Shown: positions 41,870 through 51,431 of the stretch, in pieces
Layout of the letters: the number at the start of each line of letters is the position of its first letter
Position numbering within the stretch: position 1 is the stretch's first letter
Source of the DNA: Paenibacillus sp. FSL H7-0331
GTDB taxonomy: Bacteria; Bacillota; Bacilli; Paenibacillales; NBRC-103111
Direction of reading: 5' to 3'
Length of the DNA stretch: 64,000 nucleotides
Assembly (NCBI RefSeq): GCF_001956045.1
Contig: NZ_MRTH01000003.1
Coordinates: forward strand, 248,001-312,000
Position numbers and translations under genes: made by a program
The notes under the pieces: generated by a model
What the model was told of the DNA's origin: nothing
The model's database searches: none
The model's input: only the letters and a program-made list of their open reading frames with translations

Positions 41870-42009
41870 CAGCTTAAGGAGGATGCTTGATAAGTTCCTC
41901 TCTTAATCTCGGTCGGCTGCCGCGCCACTCTGCTATATAGGAAAAGCCATGCTGCAATGTTAGTATAGGAATATATAGATATGGCGAGGCAGACCTGTCG
42001 GGAGGATAT

Positions 42010-43260
42010 ATGGGATTAAAGCAATGGACATTATGGGGCATAGCCGCTCTGTTAATATTTACGGTTGGGGCTTTTTATAGCATGAATATGAATCAAGCCA
42101 GCGGTGTGAACAGCGAGTCTGATCGTACAACAGCGATCTCGATCTGGCTGTACAGCGAAGGCTGGGAAACGTATGTAAATGAATTCAAACAGCTTCATCC
42201 TAATATAGATGTAGATGTACGCAACTTTCGTTCAAGCGAGCAGTTATTTACGGAACTGACAGCCTCTATTTCTGCCAACGCGGCACCGCAAATAGCCGAG
42301 CTGCACAGCTATTATGGCCTGTCACAGCTCGTGGATACCAAAGCTGTTATTCCCGTTGAACACGCCCTGATAGAGGGTGGGAACCAACTGCATCCAACAT
42401 TCACTGCTCCCTTTCATTACGAAGGTAACGACTGGGCTGTTCCTTTCGGCGGCGGATTACCGTTGATTTATTACCGTCAGGAGCTGTTAAAGCATCCGCA
42501 GGAAAAGGCCTTTACCAGCTGGGATCAGATCGTTCAAGCGGCCCAACAACCGTTATCCGAAGGCTCCGAGCTCGGTGGCAATGGACACTGGGGTCTGGCT
42601 ATTGATAATGAGCTGCCCTGGTTTGTCGATAATCTTTCATTCACATCTGACTCTGCTGGTGAAAAGGATTCCTCTGTTAAAAGCAGCCGCGTATATTCAG
42701 CATTGTCTGCATGGAGTGACTGGATTCATCTCTCAGGGATTATGAAGCCGCTTGTTCACCGTAGGGCTGCCAGTGATTTCATTAATGGAAAAATCGGCGT
42801 ATTCCTCAGCTCCTCCGAAATGCTGCCTACTGTGGAAAGATATATAGGAGGCAAGTTTCAATTTGATGCAGGACGTATACCGACCCTCGCACAGCAGGGG
42901 ATCGTTCCCGAAATTCATGGCATGGCTCTTATGCAAGCAGCTCCGGCCAAGGTGCAGGCTGCCCAAAGCTTTATAGCTTATTTGCTTCTTGAGCAGACAC
43001 AAGCATCATTATGGCGCAGCAAAGGTCTCATTCCGTCACGATCTGATGTGATGGTTAAGCTGCAGGAAGAGGATGTATGGAGTCAACGGCAAAAAATGAT
43101 TCTGGATTCGGCCCGTATGCTGGCAGTGAAGCCACCTTCAGCAGATGACTATGAACGATGGGTAAGCATGACAACCCTTGTTGAACAATTGGAGCAAAAT
43201 AAGGACGTTAATCTGAATAAGAAAATAGAGGAGATTTATGGAAGCCATAACGGAAAATAA
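42010..43260 (+). CDS. Extracellular solute-binding protein with signal anchor, no lipobox
   Basis: 416 residues, family-1 binding protein fold (AISIWLYSEGWETYVNEF, APQIAELHSYYGL, WAVPFGGGLPLIYYRQELL, ASDFINGKIGVFLSSSEML). The N-terminal helix (6-26) is not followed by a lipobox cysteine, so the protein is membrane-anchored or secreted rather than lipidated. It overlaps the frame of the PP2C gene. It may act as a sensor-type binding protein rather than a transporter subunit; the nearby YesM kinases are possible partners. Confidence 0.8.
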   Translation: MGLKQWTLWGIAALLIFTVGAFYSMNMNQASGVNSESDRTTAISIWLYSEGWETYVNEFKQLHPNIDVDVRNFRSSEQLFTELTASISANAAPQIAELHSYYGLSQLVDTKAVIPVEHALIEGGNQLHPTFTAPFHYEGNDWAVPFGGGLPLIYYRQELLKHPQEKAFTSWDQIVQAAQQPLSEGSELGGNGHWGLAIDNELPWFVDNLSFTSDSAGEKDSSVKSSRVYSALSAWSDWIHLSGIMKPLVHRRAASDFINGKIGVFLSSSEMLPTVERYIGGKFQFDAGRIPTLAQQGIVPEIHGMALMQAAPAKVQAAQSFIAYLLLEQTQASLWRSKGLIPSRSDVMVKLQEEDVWSQRQKMILDSARMLAVKPPSADDYERWVSMTTLVEQLEQNKDVNLNKKIEEIYGSHNGK

Positions 43261-43315
43261 AGCAGGATACGTGCCGTATATAGATGCAGATGAGTTGAGA
43301 AGGAGGAAGGGAAAC

Positions 43316-44173
43316 ATGAAGTTGGAGATGTTATCGCGGCAGGGGACTACGGAGTGGAATGAGGATGCACTGATTATCAATGAGCCTTTACAGCTATTCG
43401 GAGTTTTGGACGGAGCTACCTCCTTGCATCCTTACCGCGGTCCAAATAACGAAACCGGAGGTTATCTGGCCTCACAAATTATTAAACAATATTTTGAATC
43501 ATTGGCAGAGGAGGATGTCAGAGACACTAATTTGAAGCAGTTGGTCATTCAGGCGAATATTCGATTGCGTGACAAAATGGTTGAGGCCGGAATTCAGCTT
43601 TCAGACAAGACGGCATTATGGACCAGTGCATTGGCTCTCATTCGTATTACAGACCATTATGTGGACTACGCCCAGGTAGGAGACTGCATGATCGCGGCTG
43701 TGTATAAGGATGATACGATCCGTACCGTTTCCCGTGATCAGGTGGCTCATATCGATCAGCAATCCAAGGCGATCTGGGAAGAGGCCATTGGCCGCGGAAT
43801 CTCCAAACGCGAGGAGCTATGGGAGCTTGTGAAGCCGGTGATTTTGGGTAATAAATCCAAAATGAACACGATGGAAGGTTACTCGATTTTGAGCGGTGAA
43901 CCGGAGCTGGCTGATTTTATTGAGTATGGTAGAATAAACCGAATCCAATTAATGTCGCTGCTGCTTGTCACGGACGGATTGTTCCCGCATACGGAGAGCG
44001 GCAGAGAACCAGAGGATATGATTCATCAGTTAACTGCGCGGATTCAAAGTGATTCTTTAACCGCCTATGCGGATTGGCTGTTTAAACTGGAGTCGGAGGA
44101 TAAGGACTGCCAAAGGTATCCGCGGTTTAAAATATCCGATGACAAGACAGGGATATCGATTCATTTTGAATAA
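43316..44173 (+). CDS. PP2C-family serine/threonine phosphatase
   Basis: About 285 residues from the ATG at 43316, which has GAAGGAGGAAGGG upstream (an ATG at 43238 is in frame but lies inside the previous gene). Metal-binding motifs of PP2C are visible: LFGVLDGATS, AQVGDCM, LLVTDG and SDDKTGI. It is cytoplasmic with no helices. PP2C enzymes are rare in sugar-transport clusters; here it could dephosphorylate a protein, or in principle a small phospho-ester. It closes the transport operon. Confidence 0.85.
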   Translation: MKLEMLSRQGTTEWNEDALIINEPLQLFGVLDGATSLHPYRGPNNETGGYLASQIIKQYFESLAEEDVRDTNLKQLVIQANIRLRDKMVEAGIQLSDKTALWTSALALIRITDHYVDYAQVGDCMIAAVYKDDTIRTVSRDQVAHIDQQSKAIWEEAIGRGISKREELWELVKPVILGNKSKMNTMEGYSILSGEPELADFIEYGRINRIQLMSLLLVTDGLFPHTESGREPEDMIHQLTARIQSDSLTAYADWLFKLESEDKDCQRYPRFKISDDKTGISIHFE

Positions 44174-44265
44174 GCGTTCCCTACATGAATAATGACACTG
44201 TATTCGCTGCTGCTGCAGGATACGGAGCTGTGAGGCTTCGTTTCTTGACAGCAGTTTTTTTTGCG
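44174..44265 (+). pseudogene. Decayed fragment of a YesN-type response regulator gene
   Basis: Bases 44203-44262 align with about 35966-36026 of the response-regulator gene. The 19-mer CTGTATTCGCTGCTGCTGC is identical, and GAGCT..., CTT and TTGACAGCAG or its variant follow in the same order. An in-frame stop and indels prevent translation. No other part of the gene is seen, and the rest of the gap up to 44457 shows nothing recognisable. It is probably the scar of a duplicated regulator block. Confidence 0.5.
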
Positions 44266-44457
44266 TTAATTCGCCGCGCAGTGAGACTGATTTACCGGAC
44301 TTCTAAAAATTATATCTGTTTTTCAATGATTTATAGATGTTGGATAAGTACGGATGGTTTACACTGGCTGTGTGAGGATTCGAGCCGGTCGCTGCTGAGT
44401 GATTAAAAAATGGAGCGAAAAGGTTGGAAATATTGTATATTATGGAGGAAATCTTCG

Positions 44458-45453
44458 ATGTCAATGAGTGGAATTCTTAAATCCAGTCCAATAATTACGC
44501 GTCACCCGAATAATCCGGTTCTGACTGCAAGCGATGTGCCTTATAAGCCTGCTCTTGTTTTTAATGCGGGTGTTACTAAATATGAAGAACAGTATGTCAT
44601 GATGTTCCGCAACGATTATGGCGACATCGAGAATGAAACGCTGCTGCCTATTCATACGACCAATTTGGGGCTTGCGTACAGTCAGGATGGCATTCATTGG
44701 AATGTGCAGGATAAGCCCTGCTTTGGCATGGAGAGCGAGGAGATTATTCGCACCTACGACCCGCGGCTGACCGTCATTGATGGACGCTGTTATGTTTGTT
44801 TTGCTGTTGATACAAAGCATGGCGTAAGGGGCGGTGTAGCCGTTACGGACGATTTCTCAAGCTTCGAAGTTCTAAGCATGTCCGCACCGGATAATCGCAA
44901 CATGGTGTTGTTCCCTGAGCGAATCGGAGGCAAATATATACGGTTGGAGCGGCCTTTTCCCGTCTACGGTAAAGGGGGCAAAGACAGCTTTGATATTTGG
45001 ATTTCTGATTCTCCTGATTTGAAATATTGGGGGAATACGGAATTACTGTTGGGTTTGGAGCAGGTACCGTACGCCAATGATAAGCTTGGACCGGCAGCGC
45101 CTCCGATAAAAACCTCCAAGGGTTGGCTGACTCTGTTTCATGCGGTAGATATAGATCCTTCCCGTGGTCGAAACGGATGGGAGCCGTATTGGAAGAAGCG
45201 TTATTCAGCCGGGATCATGCTGTTGGATTTGGATAATCCGTACAAGATCATCGGTATGTGTCAAGAGCCCTTGCTGGCTCCGGAAGTGAGCTACGAAACG
45301 GATGGCGGCTTCCGTAACGATGTCATTTTCCCCGGGGGAATGATATTGGAGGACGATGGTGAGGTGAAAATCTATTATGGGGCGGCAGATACGGTGGAAT
45401 GTTTGGCGACTGCTCATGTTGACGATTTAATTCAGTTGTGCTTAAACAAGTAA
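44458..45453 (+). CDS. Glycoside hydrolase family 130 phosphorylase (beta-mannoside type)
   Basis: 331 residues from the ATG at 44458 (GGAGGAA upstream). Five-blade propeller motifs: HPNNPVLTASDVPYK, VFNAGVTKYEEQYVMMFRNDYG, RTYDPRLTVIDGRCYVCFAVDT (the Asp is the general acid), RLERPFPVYGKG, DSFDIWIS and GAADTVECLATA. GH130 enzymes phosphorolyse beta-mannosides to alpha-mannose-1-phosphate; exact linkage unknown. Cytoplasmic. It follows the transport operon, so it may use what that operon imports. Confidence 0.9.
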   Translation: MSMSGILKSSPIITRHPNNPVLTASDVPYKPALVFNAGVTKYEEQYVMMFRNDYGDIENETLLPIHTTNLGLAYSQDGIHWNVQDKPCFGMESEEIIRTYDPRLTVIDGRCYVCFAVDTKHGVRGGVAVTDDFSSFEVLSMSAPDNRNMVLFPERIGGKYIRLERPFPVYGKGGKDSFDIWISDSPDLKYWGNTELLLGLEQVPYANDKLGPAAPPIKTSKGWLTLFHAVDIDPSRGRNGWEPYWKKRYSAGIMLLDLDNPYKIIGMCQEPLLAPEVSYETDGGFRNDVIFPGGMILEDDGEVKIYYGAADTVECLATAHVDDLIQLCLNK

Positions 45454-45578
45454 CTATAGGCATTCATTGTTTACGTATGATTCGTATGGTGTAGGGAGGC
45501 TCTGTGTAACAGCAGCTTCTCTACTTTATTTGTATTTACTTATAGTGGCAGCATTGAATACAGAAGGAGTTCATCGCG

Positions 45579-47420
45579 ATGAAGCATAGACATGTTCTCC
45601 AATACATTAATCAACATTTTAAAGTGAAATTAATATTGATCCTTTCCGTGATCATCATTGTGTGTTCCATGGTTACCGGCTATGTTTCCTACAGAATTTA
45701 TTTGAACCTGTTTGAGAGCGAAATCAGCAAGCAGTACCTCAATACGAGCGAACAAACGATTGAGCAGATTGGCTTCAAAATTCAGGATATGTACCGGATC
45801 ACTGACTTTATTTTTTTTCATCCGCTTGTAGAGCAAATCGTCCAAAACATGCATGCCGAGCCTGCGGAAGGAGAAAGCACGGAGTATCGCAGTTTTATAC
45901 TGGAAAGGGATTTGGCAGATATTTTGCTTCCTGTAAAAAATGAAACACCGCAAATTCGCGCCTTGTATATCGTTGATTTGCAGGGTACTAACAACTACTT
46001 CAGTCATATGAGCCCTTCGCTGCAGATCGAATTTCCGGAATTCTATAATAGGGTCAAAGGTGGTTTGAAAAGCGAGTCCGCTGAGCTGGTGTGGCAGCGG
46101 ATGCTTATTCAGGATTCTTCGGATCCTTCCGGTGAGAAGAGCCATCTTGTAGCCGCGAGGCTGCTGAAATCAACCAAACAGCAAACGGTATATGGCATGA
46201 TTATTATGATCATTGACGAATCGTTTCTGGCTACCCCTCTCGAATCGTTGATGGCAGGTCGAACTACAGGGGCCTATCTCTACGATCAATATAACCGTAT
46301 CCTTTATAGCCGGGAGCCAGAAGGCAGTATCGGATTCGTACCGGATTGGGAAAAGAAAAAGGGGATTTTTACCCAGCGTACGGAGGACGGCAATGATTAT
46401 TTATTTGTCAAAAGTGTCTTTGAGCCGCGATCGTTCACCCTGGTAAGCGGCATTTCACTGGTGGATATCGAGGCAAAAGGACGGCGTGTTTACCAGGTAG
46501 CCTTAATTTCCGGTCTGGTCAGTGTGATGCTTATGGCGGTTTGTGTTTCCTTCTTCAGCGGCAGACTGCTTCAGCCACTGCAAGGATTGGTAGCGGCTAT
46601 GCAGCAGCTACGAAAGGGAAATTTGCGTGTGAAAATCGCCAAAACGTCGAATGATGAATTTGCTTTTTTGGCGGAGAGCTTCAATACGATGGCAGCCGAT
46701 ATTCAATCCTTGATTCAGGAAGTGTATGTAAGCAAGCTGAGTGAGAAGGAGGCTGAATTGAAGGCGCTTCAGGCGCAGCTGAATCCCCACTTCTTGCATA
46801 ATGCGCTTAACTCTATTTATTGGAAAATCATGCTGCTTTACGAGGATGAGGAAACGGCTTCTCTCGTAACGAGCTTGTCGGAGCTGCTCCGGTATTCCTT
46901 GGCACCCGTGTCGACCCCAAGCACCTTACAGGATGAGCTTGCGCAAATCCGTAATTATATTACGATACAGGAAGCACGGCATGGCGAAGATCTGCATGTC
47001 AGTATTGAAGCCGAGGAGGAACTGAAAGGCTGTGGCATGCAAAGGCTGCTGCTGCAGCCTTTGGTTGAAAACGTATTTGTTCATGCGTTTCGCGATCAGA
47101 CTTCTAATAAGCGCCTGTCCATTCGAGCTTTTCGACAGCATACGGAAATGCATATTGAAATCGAGGATAACGGGTGCGGGATGGATGCAGATACAATCCG
47201 TCACATTATGAAGGATCGCTCCGTCCACGATCAGCATGGAGAACGGGAGAGCCTCGGTGTTCGCAACGTTACACGACGTATTTACCTTGTGCATGGCGAG
47301 CCGTACAGGCTGGATATCCAGCGGCTGCAGCAGGGAACGATGATGCGTTTAATTTTGCCGTGTGAAGCTTACCAGCCTATGAAAGGAGGTGCAGCAGATG
47401 AATCGGCTGCTTCTGGTTGA
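45579..47420 (+). CDS. YesM-type sensor histidine kinase (second)
   Basis: 613 residues: helix at about 18-38, extracellular sensor, second helix at about 304-327, HAMP, His_kinase domain QLNPHFLHNALNSI (His404) and HATPase_c with LQPLVENVFVHA, EDNGCGMD and ESLGVRNVTRRI. AGAAGGAG precedes the ATG. It overlaps the response-regulator start by 23 bases. Expected targets are the LplABC-like importer genes beyond the reverse-strand operon. Confidence 0.92.
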   Translation: MKHRHVLQYINQHFKVKLILILSVIIIVCSMVTGYVSYRIYLNLFESEISKQYLNTSEQTIEQIGFKIQDMYRITDFIFFHPLVEQIVQNMHAEPAEGESTEYRSFILERDLADILLPVKNETPQIRALYIVDLQGTNNYFSHMSPSLQIEFPEFYNRVKGGLKSESAELVWQRMLIQDSSDPSGEKSHLVAARLLKSTKQQTVYGMIIMIIDESFLATPLESLMAGRTTGAYLYDQYNRILYSREPEGSIGFVPDWEKKKGIFTQRTEDGNDYLFVKSVFEPRSFTLVSGISLVDIEAKGRRVYQVALISGLVSVMLMAVCVSFFSGRLLQPLQGLVAAMQQLRKGNLRVKIAKTSNDEFAFLAESFNTMAADIQSLIQEVYVSKLSEKEAELKALQAQLNPHFLHNALNSIYWKIMLLYEDEETASLVTSLSELLRYSLAPVSTPSTLQDELAQIRNYITIQEARHGEDLHVSIEAEEELKGCGMQRLLLQPLVENVFVHAFRDQTSNKRLSIRAFRQHTEMHIEIEDNGCGMDADTIRHIMKDRSVHDQHGERESLGVRNVTRRIYLVHGEPYRLDIQRLQQGTMMRLILPCEAYQPMKGGAADESAASG

Positions 47421-48933
47421 GGATGAACCTTTATTCAGGAAAGGTCTTGCGAAAATGATCACCGGTTCCACGACCAACTGGAGCGTATGTGGGGAAGCGG
47501 AGAATGGACAAGAGGCGGAGAGCTTGATAGCGGAACTGCTGCCTGACCTCGTGATCACGGATATTCGAATGCCGTTATTGAATGGCCTTGAGCTGTTGAA
47601 GCGTGTAAAAAGCAGGTTCCCGGATATTGAGTTTATCGTTATAACGGGCTTTCAGGACTTCCAATATGCTCAGACTGCACTTCGTTATGGTGCACTCGAT
47701 TTGCTTATCAAGCCCTGCAGTAAACAGGATGTATATGACGCGCTGGATAAAGTGAATGAGCTTGTTCTGGACAAACAGGCTAGGCTCAGAAAAGAGGAAA
47801 CAGAGCATCAGCTGCTGCTGGAAAATACATTAAGGGCGATTTTTCTGAGGTTTCCTTATCATACGGAGGCAGTAGCAGAACTGGAGCAAGGGCTACATGG
47901 GTGCAAGCTCATCTTGTTTCGAATTACTAATTATTACCCTGCTCATAAGCAATATACGAGGAGAGATGTTCCGTTACTGCAGTTTGCCGTTTTAAACATT
48001 ATTAGTGAATTGCTGGATACACACGGGATAGCAGGCAAGCTGCTGCTTATTGAATACGGCCGGTATGCTCTGCTCGTGGATGATGCTGCCGAGGTACAGG
48101 CTTTATGTGTTGCGGTATGTGAAACGGTTCCTCGTCTGCTGGGCTTATCGGTTTCAACGCATCATGCCGGCCTGGCCCACAGCCTGACGCAGCTCGCCGA
48201 TCTCTATGAAACCGGTATGGAAGGAGCAAGAATAGCTGAGCGTACGGATAAAGGGACGGAAACGGAGGGCACGCTGCCAATGAATCGGGCGCGTCAGCAG
48301 CTGATCAGTGCGCAGACGGTCGCTTTTATCGTATCTGGCCAGATGGAAGCTTTGAAGCAGTATCTGGAGCATTTCATGAAAGAAGCTAGCGGAAGGTCTC
48401 TGGAAAACGGGAAAATGGAGGCATTATCGCTGAGTTTTGCGCTTCAGGATACGGCTCGTAAACAGTTTGAGCAGATATATGAGCCTCGAACCTTGACGGA
48501 TCGCATCAGCAAGCTGCATGAATGCAGCAACAAGGACGAGATCTATAGCTGGATGCAGACGGAAAAGGAGCGTTTTTTCCATAACTTCACGAAATGGCAG
48601 GAAAAATACAGCGAGAATGCGATTTTAAAGGCGGCACGCTACATGGAGGAGCATTACTCCGAGCCGCTGCCGTTACAGCAGGTAGCCTCGCAGGTGCATT
48701 TGAATGCGGCCTATTTCAGCCATTTGTTCAAGAAAGAAACAGGACGCAGCTTTATCGATTATTTAATCGAGCTGCGTATGGAGAAAGCCAAGCAGCTGCT
48801 GTGCAATACGGATATGAAAATTACGGAGGTATCCGGCACAATCGGCTACGATTTACCGAATTATTTTGCCAAGCTGTTCAAGCAATCCACGGGACTATCC
48901 CCTAAAGATTACCGCAAGCTTTATCAGAGTTAA
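47398..48933 (+). CDS. YesN-type response regulator with AraC output domain (second)
   Basis: About 511 residues from the ATG at 47398, which has AAAGGAGGT seven bases upstream. Receiver: VEDEPLFRKG, VITDIRMPLLNG (Asp55), KPCSK. C-terminal AraC domain: LPLQQVASQVHLNAAYFSHLFKKETGRSF and ITEVSGTIGYDLPNYFAKLFKQSTGLSPKDYRK. Pairs with the overlapping kinase. A weak hairpin (GGACGTG...CACGTCTCC near 48999) follows. Confidence 0.92.
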   Translation: MNRLLLVEDEPLFRKGLAKMITGSTTNWSVCGEAENGQEAESLIAELLPDLVITDIRMPLLNGLELLKRVKSRFPDIEFIVITGFQDFQYAQTALRYGALDLLIKPCSKQDVYDALDKVNELVLDKQARLRKEETEHQLLLENTLRAIFLRFPYHTEAVAELEQGLHGCKLILFRITNYYPAHKQYTRRDVPLLQFAVLNIISELLDTHGIAGKLLLIEYGRYALLVDDAAEVQALCVAVCETVPRLLGLSVSTHHAGLAHSLTQLADLYETGMEGARIAERTDKGTETEGTLPMNRARQQLISAQTVAFIVSGQMEALKQYLEHFMKEASGRSLENGKMEALSLSFALQDTARKQFEQIYEPRTLTDRISKLHECSNKDEIYSWMQTEKERFFHNFTKWQEKYSENAILKAARYMEEHYSEPLPLQQVASQVHLNAAYFSHLFKKETGRSFIDYLIELRMEKAKQLLCNTDMKITEVSGTIGYDLPNYFAKLFKQSTGLSPKDYRKLYQS

Positions 48934-49109
48934 AATAACGTGTGCTCCTTGATCTGTAATGGTTATAATAATTGAATGGTTAGGGGAGTTAGGGACGTGC
49001 GTTATACACGTCTCCTTTCAGCACTGTTAGCCACTTGGTTAAAGTTGTTAAAGCAGCAGAGCCAGCATATGGACGCAGAGATTGCTGTTATGACTCAATC
49101 GGATCTTTA

Positions 49110-49679
49110 TCAGACTGGGTCATGCTTTCCCCTCACTTTTTTGCATTTAAACACCCAAGCTGGTGGTACGTTCATCCATGTATGCCCCGTTTCGATAGAT
49201 GGGAAGTGAGTCTGAAAGTCTTTTTTGAGCAGCAGTGTATATTGGAACGCAATAAACGTTCCATTGCTTGCCAATGCGTTCTCAATGGATAGAAATAGTC
49301 TTTCTTTCAGTTCGGAAGAAAAATTAGCAAAAGGAAGACCCGAAACGATCAAGTCGAACGGTCTGCCCGTTTCATTAACGATTTCCCCCAATCTCAATGC
49401 ATCGTTCAGAATGGGGAGATCAGGGAATTGAATATTCAAATTTTCACGAAAAGAATCATTTTGTTCGAACAAAAATAACCGGCTTCGAGGATCCATATGT
49501 CGTTTGATATACCGGGTAAATACACCGGTGCCGGGGCCCAACTCCGCGATTTGGGCCATCTTGTGCCATGGCAAGGAGGGCGGAAGCATTTTGCGGGTTA
49601 AAAAAACCGAGCTGGGAACCAAACTGCCTACCTGACCGGAATGGCGTATAAACTGTCCGAAAATCGACGGCTGTTTCAT
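49110..49679 (-). CDS. Class I SAM-dependent methyltransferase (PmtA/KsgA-like)
   Basis: 189 residues. Motif I AELGPGTGVFTRYI binds SAM; FLFEQND is the acidic strand; IVSGLPFANFSSE is the motif IV that in PmtA-type phospholipid methyltransferases reads SGLP. rRNA adenine dimethylases have NLPY here, so a lipid or small-molecule substrate is more likely. It overlaps the permease gene by four bases, last gene of the reverse operon. Confidence 0.8.
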   Translation of the reverse strand: MKQPSIFGQFIRHSGQVGSLVPSSVFLTRKMLPPSLPWHKMAQIAELGPGTGVFTRYIKRHMDPRSRLFLFEQNDSFRENLNIQFPDLPILNDALRLGEIVNETGRPFDLIVSGLPFANFSSELKERLFLSIENALASNGTFIAFQYTLLLKKDFQTHFPSIETGHTWMNVPPAWVFKCKKVRGKHDPV

Positions 49680-50350
49680 TCGATTCCTACTTTCTTATCC
49701 AGCAAATAGCAGCTTGCTGAAAAATATGCCAGACAAAAGATGAGCAATGTGAGAAAGGACGGGAAATTGGCAAAGGCTACGATCCAAACGAGCAGTCCCG
49801 CAGTAAAGCTTAAAAAAGTGATCAGCATAAAATGACTACGGCTGCATTTTCCAAGAAATATGCTCGTAAAACATAGAAATATAAGCCCAGTCGCAGAGAA
49901 AAGCCATTTCACGATGAGCAACACTTTCGACCAATCGAATAAAAGCAAAGGTTCGACTCGAAACAATTGTCCGTTGCTCATCCCCAGTTGTACCCACATA
50001 CCCACAATCATAACCACCGTTATCAGCAGTGCCTCCAATAAAATCACAATATATTTGGACATCAGCATATAAGTTCTAGGTACCGGAAGGGATAACAAAT
50101 GGGTAATCGCTTGTTGCTTCCACTCCTCTTGCCATGTAGAGAAGCAGTGAAGAAACGTCATCAACAGCAGGCCGGCAAAAATTATGACATCAAGCATCGT
50201 AATCAGACCAAGTCCTTCCTGAGGCAGGTGCAAATAAAAGATGAGGATGGAAAGCGCCGCATTCAAAAGAACGGTTGTTGCCAACGTAGCGAGCAGTGTA
50301 TTCCTTCGATTTCGCAGATCGGTCAAGAATAATCGCCTAAACGCGTGCAT
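49676..50350 (-). CDS. ABC-2-type permease subunit
   Basis: About 224 residues with six membrane helices and no binding-protein signal, as in exporter-type ABC-2 subunits of ytr-like operons. The ATG at 50350 has AAAGAGGTG seven bases upstream; an ATG six bases earlier is too close to that site. It overlaps the ATPase gene by 14 bases. Substrate unknown; antimicrobial resistance or envelope roles are common for this arrangement. Confidence 0.8.
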   Translation of the reverse strand: MHAFRRLFLTDLRNRRNTLLATLATTVLLNAALSILIFYLHLPQEGLGLITMLDVIIFAGLLLMTFLHCFSTWQEEWKQQAITHLLSLPVPRTYMLMSKYIVILLEALLITVVMIVGMWVQLGMSNGQLFRVEPLLLFDWSKVLLIVKWLFSATGLIFLCFTSIFLGKCSRSHFMLITFLSFTAGLLVWIVAFANFPSFLTLLIFCLAYFSASCYLLDKKVGIE

Positions 50351-51038
50351 GATCATACACCTCTTTCAACATTTCCATCAAAGATTGGTTTCGTTCCAGT
50401 TTTAGCATCTCGACATTACCAGCCAGCAGAAGCTTTCCCTCGTGAATAAAACGTATCTCATCCAGCATCACTTCGACCTCCGATATTTCATGCGTCGTAA
50501 CGAGGATCGTCTGCCCTTCTTCCATGAAATCTTCTATGATCGCTTGGGCAATCTGTTGTCTTGCGAAAGGATCTATGCCGGAAAAAGGTTCGTCCAGCAG
50601 CATATACTTTGCCTGCCGGCTTAGAGCGAGCAGTAATTTCATCTTGGCCCGCGTTCCTTTCGATGCCTGATGAATCAACGAATCTGCCGATAATTCGAAA
50701 AAATCGAGCAAATGCCGTGCTTTATTATCGTCCCAGTCCCAGTACATGTCTTTCATATACCTCATGCTGTCGGATAGTTTCATCCAAGGGTACCAAACGT
50801 TCACATCAGGAAGGAAGGTCATCATGCCCCTGGTCGATAGGCATGGCGATTTCCCGTCAATCATGATTTGGCCGCCATCCAATCGTAAAAGGCCTGCTAT
50901 CGCCTTAAGGACCGTCGACTTCCCTGCTCCGTTCGTTCCCAACAATCCGATAATTTGTCCCTCATCCGCAGTAAACGTAATATCGTCCAACGCCTTTTTA
51001 CGGCCAAACGTTTTTACGGCATGCTCCACATTGATCAT
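50337..51038 (-). CDS. ABC transporter ATPase, YtrB-like
   Basis: 233 residues. Walker A GTNGAGKST, Walker B MLLDEPFSGIDP, H-loop VTTHE. The signature is SKGTRAK in place of SGGQ, a feature of YtrB/YxlF-type ATPases. It overlaps the GntR gene by four bases (ATGA). Confidence 0.9.
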   Translation of the reverse strand: MINVEHAVKTFGRKKALDDITFTADEGQIIGLLGTNGAGKSTVLKAIAGLLRLDGGQIMIDGKSPCLSTRGMMTFLPDVNVWYPWMKLSDSMRYMKDMYWDWDDNKARHLLDFFELSADSLIHQASKGTRAKMKLLLALSRQAKYMLLDEPFSGIDPFARQQIAQAIIEDFMEEGQTILVTTHEISEVEVMLDEIRFIHEGKLLLAGNVEMLKLERNQSLMEMLKEVYDHARV

Positions 51039-51403
51039 GGCGTTTTTCCCCTTTCCAAATACTTTTTCACCGTGTCCAAAATGTCTTGGTCGGATTTACC
51101 GAAAGACCGCAGCAATTCTACGCTTTGCCCGACTGTCTCGTTCAACGCCTCTTTCCGAATCGACTCCAGCATATCCCGATCGCTCGTCATAAAGCTTCCC
51201 TGACCCCTGACGGTAATAATCAAATTCATGTCCTCCATTTCCCTGTATGCCCTTTGAATGGTATTGGGATTGACTCCCAACGTTTTGGCAAGCTCACGCC
51301 GCGAAGGGATCTCTTGCCCCAGTGTATAGGTGCCTTGGATGAATTTCATACGAAATTCGTCGATAATTTGGGAGTAAATCGGTTCTTTCTGATTAAATTC
51401 CAT
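51035..51403 (-). CDS. GntR-family regulator, YtrA type
   Basis: About 122 residues: an N-terminal GntR winged helix (PIYSQIIDEFRMKFIQGTYTLGQEIPSRRELAKTLGVNPNTIQRAYREMEDMNLI, then a G.GSF wing) and a short C-terminal helical dimerisation part, the YtrA subfamily size. It heads its own operon and probably represses it via the palindrome at 51432-51457. The ATG at 51403 has TGGAGG upstream. Confidence 0.88.
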   Translation of the reverse strand: MEFNQKEPIYSQIIDEFRMKFIQGTYTLGQEIPSRRELAKTLGVNPNTIQRAYREMEDMNLIITVRGQGSFMTSDRDMLESIRKEALNETVGQSVELLRSFGKSDQDILDTVKKYLERGKTP

Positions 51404-51431
51404 CGCTTCCTCCATCGACCAAAATCTGTAT

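Noticed and set aside
41870..42009. AAGGAGG at about 41876-41882 with no gene after it
   Set aside because: Following starts (ATG or TTG) give frames of under 20 codons; it may be a relic ribosome site but nothing more can be shown.
44185..44406. 73-codon forward frame after the PP2C gene
   Set aside because: It overlaps the response-regulator scar in another frame and has no family or ribosome site.
33079..48933. Two YesM/YesN pairs as a possible novelty
   Set aside because: Such pairs next to sugar importers are typical of Paenibacillus.
48976..49292. Forward frames over the methyltransferase gene
   Set aside because: Antisense to a gene with clear SAM-binding motifs and joined to an operon; no family match.
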